A DNA stretch of 8,672 bases from Actinobacteria bacterium UBA2541 (GTDB lineage: Bacteria; Actinomycetota; Actinomycetes; Nanopelagicales; Nanopelagicaceae). The position numbers and the translations under genes are program-made. The stretch is from positions 2,971 through 11,642 of the forward strand of contig DDMR01000095.1 of assembly GCA_002340925.1 (NCBI GenBank), given 5' to 3'. Shown piece by piece: positions 6,546 through 8,672 of this stretch (positions within the stretch are counted from its first letter, which is position 1; each line of letters starts with the position of its first letter). The notes beneath the pieces were generated by a model. That model ran no database searches, was not told the origin of the DNA, and saw nothing but the letters and a program-made list of their open reading frames with translations.

Positions 6546-7486
6546 AATAGCTTTGATTGCCCACCAATAACAACACCTAGGTAGGTCATCAAGATTCCTG
6601 AAACTAAATACCAAGAGACGGTATTTCCATTTGTTGGCGCAATCAGATCAATTAGAAGTGACCCGATTAAAGTGCCGCCCACGCTAAAGAGCGTAAATGT
6701 TAGAACGCCGAGATGTTGAACAATCGTTGAAGTAAATGCAATATAGATAACACCAATTGTTCCTCCGGTGTAAATCCACCATGGGCCACTTGGAAGTGGA
6801 ACTATTTCATCTCCGTTAAAGATTAGGAGCGCAAATAACATAAGTGCTAAAACCGAAGTTCCCATAAAGAAATTCAATAGCGAAGTTGTGAAACTTGCCT
6901 TCGAATATTCATTGATCTGGCCATTGAGCGCTCGTTGAACACCGACTAAGGCACCCGCCAATGCTGCAAGGGCAACCGCAAAAACTGAGAAGGAGGCCAA
7001 GGAAATTCGATCCAGCGCTGAGATAAAAACAGCAAAAACAGTTATCAAAGCTGCCATGACTCGACGTTTTGAAATCAATTTTTTGCCACCACCGGTTAAG
7101 CCGATTCGATCTACTATCAATGACATAGCGGTTTGGCCCGCAATTGATGCCACGGAATAAAGAGCCACGCCAATTATCGGCACAACTTGAGTTTGTAGTG
7201 CAACAAAACTTCCACCAAGAACTCCAGCAAAAAGTCGCCACCTTGGAATTTGTTTTGCAGCAACGGCAACACGGAGGTTTCGAATTCCAGTTTTAATTGA
7301 TTTATTGAAAGGCGCAATAACAGATATGACAATCAAACCTGAACCAAAAGAGACAAGCGCCGCTTCAGTGCTATTGCCTAATAAATGTGAGAGTTCGCCA
7401 TTTGCGCGCGATTGCAGCGCGATTAGTACACCAGAAATTGCAGCAAGCGCTTCAAGTCTGGCAGTTTGTGAATGTGTAATCTTAAT
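6536..7486 (-). CDS. DMT-superfamily transporter, DUF606/YdcZ type (likely ATT start)
   Basis: An integral membrane protein of about 316 residues with roughly ten hydrophobic segments, resembling two tandem DUF606 (YdcZ) units of the drug/metabolite transporter superfamily. Repeat 1 begins LAAISGVLIALQSRANGEL (residues 14-32) and repeat 2 LAALAGALVGVQRALNGQI; the second halves also match (WRLFAGVLGGSFVALQT with WWIYTGGTIGVIYIAFT). The substrate is unknown. The first ATG/GTG/TTG-class codon in this frame is TTG at 7336 (residue 51), but starting there would delete the first membrane segment and cut the second, and would break the internal symmetry. The frame is open up to a TAG at 7501-7499. 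Within it, ATT (7486-7484) stands 8 nt after a strong AGAAGG site, so I place the start there. It overlaps the ABC-F stop by one base. Transporter identity is fairly sure; the start codon is inference. Confidence 0.85.
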   Translation of the reverse strand: MKITHSQTARLEALAAISGVLIALQSRANGELSHLLGNSTEAALVSFGSGLIVISVIAPFNKSIKTGIRNLRVAVAAKQIPRWRLFAGVLGGSFVALQTQVVPIIGVALYSVASIAGQTAMSLIVDRIGLTGGGKKLISKRRVMAALITVFAVFISALDRISLASFSVFAVALAALAGALVGVQRALNGQINEYSKASFTTSLLNFFMGTSVLALMLFALLIFNGDEIVPLPSGPWWIYTGGTIGVIYIAFTSTIVQHLGVLTFTLFSVGGTLIGSLLIDLIAPTNGNTVSWYLVSGILMTYLGVVIGGQSKLFKR

Positions 7487-8672
7487 TTTCGAGACCTTCT
7501 AAATTTGTATTAGCCTGCAACCAACTCTCTTCGATTGCAGACTTCTCTTGGGATAACTTTGCTAATTCTTCCATGTTCTGCCCTAATTTTTCATGATCAA
7601 AAGCTAGTTCACTCTGCTGACTCTCTAACTCAATAATTTGTGCTTCCAGCTTTGCGATTTGGCGTTCATACTTCGCAATCTCTTTCCGCACTTCTTTGAT
7701 CTCTGCAATATTTGATGTCTTGACTTTTGTTGTTACAGATCCGCTAGTTTCAATCGAGCTGCTTCGAAGCTTTAAATATTCATCAATGCCCCTGGGTAAA
7801 TCGCGTAGCTTTGAATCCCCTAGTAAGCCAACAAAGCGATCACATACTCGTTCTAGGAAATATCTATCGTGCGAAATCACTAAAAGCGTGCCGCCAAAGG
7901 AGTCGAGTAAATCTTCAAGAGCAGTCAGAGTCTCGACATCAAAATCATTTGTCGGCTCATCAAGCAATAAGACATTTGGGCTATCCATTAGTAACCGAGT
8001 CAATTGCAACCTACGACGCTCGCCGCCCGATAAATCTCCGACCGGAGTCCACTGCGAATCTGTATTGAAACCTAACTTTTCACAGAGCTGGCTGGCTGAT
8101 AACTCTTTACCGTTTCCTAATTGAACCTGGTTAGCCACTTTTTCTACTGCTTCTAGAACTCGCCAAGTTGGATCTAACTCTTCAAGATGTTGTGAGAGAA
8201 ATGCAGCTTTTACCGTCACTCCCGTCGTTATTTTGCCGGCCGTTGAACTAATCTGACCAAGCAAGGCTCTGAACAAAGTTGTTTTACCAGCGCCGTTTAC
8301 TCCCACAACACCAATGCGATCACCGGGACCAATGTTCCAATAAAGGTCTTCCAAAATTATTTTTTCGCCGGCTTTAATCGTTGCTTGATGAATTTCAAAA
8401 ACTGTATTTCCTAATCTATTTGCTGCAAAATTTAGAAGCTCAGTCTCGTTTCTAGGTGGTGGCTCATTTGCAATCAAAGTATTAGCAGCATCAATCCTGA
8501 ATTTAGGTTTCACAGTTTGTGCAGGTGCACCTCTGCGAAGCCAGGCAAGTTCCTTTCGGATCAACGCATTTCGCTTGCCATCTTCAACTGTTATCTGACG
8601 GGCTCGTTCAGCCTTAGATAAAACATATGCGGAATATCCGCCGTCATATGCCAGAACGTTTCCATCTACAAC
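7482..8672 (-). CDS. ABC-F family ATPase, partial (N-terminus off right edge)
   Basis: The frame is open from the window edge to TAA (7484-7482), giving 396 residues; an internal TTG at 8564 is not a plausible start. ABC-F proteins are soluble twin-ATPase proteins without membrane domains that act on ribosomes or, in Uup-like members, also bind nucleic acids. The first ATPase domain is missing except its tail (VVDGNVLAYDGGYSAYV). The inter-domain linker follows (ERARQ...KRNALIRKELAWLRRGAPAQT, about 22-52). The second ATPase domain has Walker A GVNGAGKTT (124-132), Q-loop Q161, signature LSGGE (214-218), Walker B VLLLDEPTND (234-243) and switch histidine H268 (ISHDRYFL). A charged, glutamate/lysine-rich coiled coil occupies about 322-381, as in the Uup group. 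Which ABC-F subgroup, and whether it affects antibiotic resistance, cannot be decided. The transporter gene follows immediately. Confidence 0.93.
   Translation of the reverse strand, partial: VVDGNVLAYDGGYSAYVLSKAERARQITVEDGKRNALIRKELAWLRRGAPAQTVKPKFRIDAANTLIANEPPPRNETELLNFAANRLGNTVFEIHQATIKAGEKIILEDLYWNIGPGDRIGVVGVNGAGKTTLFRALLGQISSTAGKITTGVTVKAAFLSQHLEELDPTWRVLEAVEKVANQVQLGNGKELSASQLCEKLGFNTDSQWTPVGDLSGGERRRLQLTRLLMDSPNVLLLDEPTNDFDVETLTALEDLLDSFGGTLLVISHDRYFLERVCDRFVGLLGDSKLRDLPRGIDEYLKLRSSSIETSGSVTTKVKTSNIAEIKEVRKEIAKYERQIAKLEAQIIELESQQSELAFDHEKLGQNMEELAKLSQEKSAIEESWLQANTNLEGLEN
7495..7500 (-). promoter_or_regulatory. Ribosome-binding site deciding the transporter start
   Basis: AGAAGG on the minus strand is a near-complete Shine-Dalgarno sequence inside the last codons of the ABC-F gene. 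The spacing to ATT at 7486 is 8 nt, which is optimal. The next ATT (7480) is 14 nt away, and the nearest TTG (7336) is over 150 nt away, so this site supports translation from the non-canonical ATT. Confidence 0.65.

Noticed and set aside
7334..7336. TTG as the start of the transporter
   Set aside because: It would begin inside the second membrane segment, has no ribosome-binding site, and would drop the first copy of a motif repeated in the second half.
7696..8124. 142-residue plus-strand open frame opposite the ABC-F gene
   Set aside because: It lies antisense to the Walker B and signature regions of an intact ABC-F domain and shows no motif of its own.
8562..8564. TTG as the start of the ABC-F gene
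   Set aside because: The frame continues upstream to the window edge with typical ABC-F linker sequence, so this TTG is an internal leucine and the gene is cut by the edge.

Overview
The window looks like a piece of chromosome from a low-GC, streamlined actinobacterium, most plausibly a planktonic freshwater lineage of the acI/Nanopelagicales type. The reasons are: a tadA gene preceded by the actinobacteria-type tRNA-deaminase-associated acidic protein; a seryl-tRNA synthetase with the actinobacterial-looking motif 3 (NGTL..PR.IVAI); a truncated membrane protein resembling one that accompanies actinobacterial succinate dehydrogenase; AT-rich codon use; very short or overlapping gene junctions; and unusually many GTG/TTG starts. 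The taxonomic call is inference from protein resemblance, not from a marker search.

Layout. At the left edge (1-290, minus) is the N-terminal part of the membrane protein. A class II tRNA-Ser(UGA) gene follows (391-476, minus). From 502 to 4429 runs a tight minus-strand array, transcribed right to left: tRNA-deaminase-associated protein, tadA, pheA (prephenate dehydratase), serS, and a Cof-type HAD phosphatase that overlaps serS by 4 nt. An 85-bp divergent spacer (4430-4514) separates this from a plus-strand pair, upp (uracil phosphoribosyltransferase) and an ACT-domain NAD-type malic enzyme, 3 nt apart. The malic enzyme stop overlaps by 4 nt the stop of a convergent DUF606/YdcZ-type membrane transporter (minus). 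That gene is preceded, with a one-base overlap, by an ABC-F ATPase that runs off the right edge.

How the genes fit together. The left array mixes translation (serS, tadA and its companion, with a tRNA-Ser gene just downstream) and phenylalanine synthesis (pheA). The plus-strand pair handles pyrimidine salvage and malate/pyruvate metabolism; I see no direct biochemical link between those two. The right end couples an ABC-F ATPase to a small-molecule permease.

I find no CRISPR array, insertion sequence, phage gene, toxin-antitoxin pair or defence system, and no convincing Rho-independent terminator. This is largely a housekeeping region. The most unusual signal is the start of the transporter gene: there is no ATG, GTG or TTG between the preceding in-frame stop and codon 51, but there is an ATT codon 8 nt after a strong AGAAGG ribosome-binding site, overlapping the upstream stop codon. 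No stretch longer than 300 bases lacks a gene.
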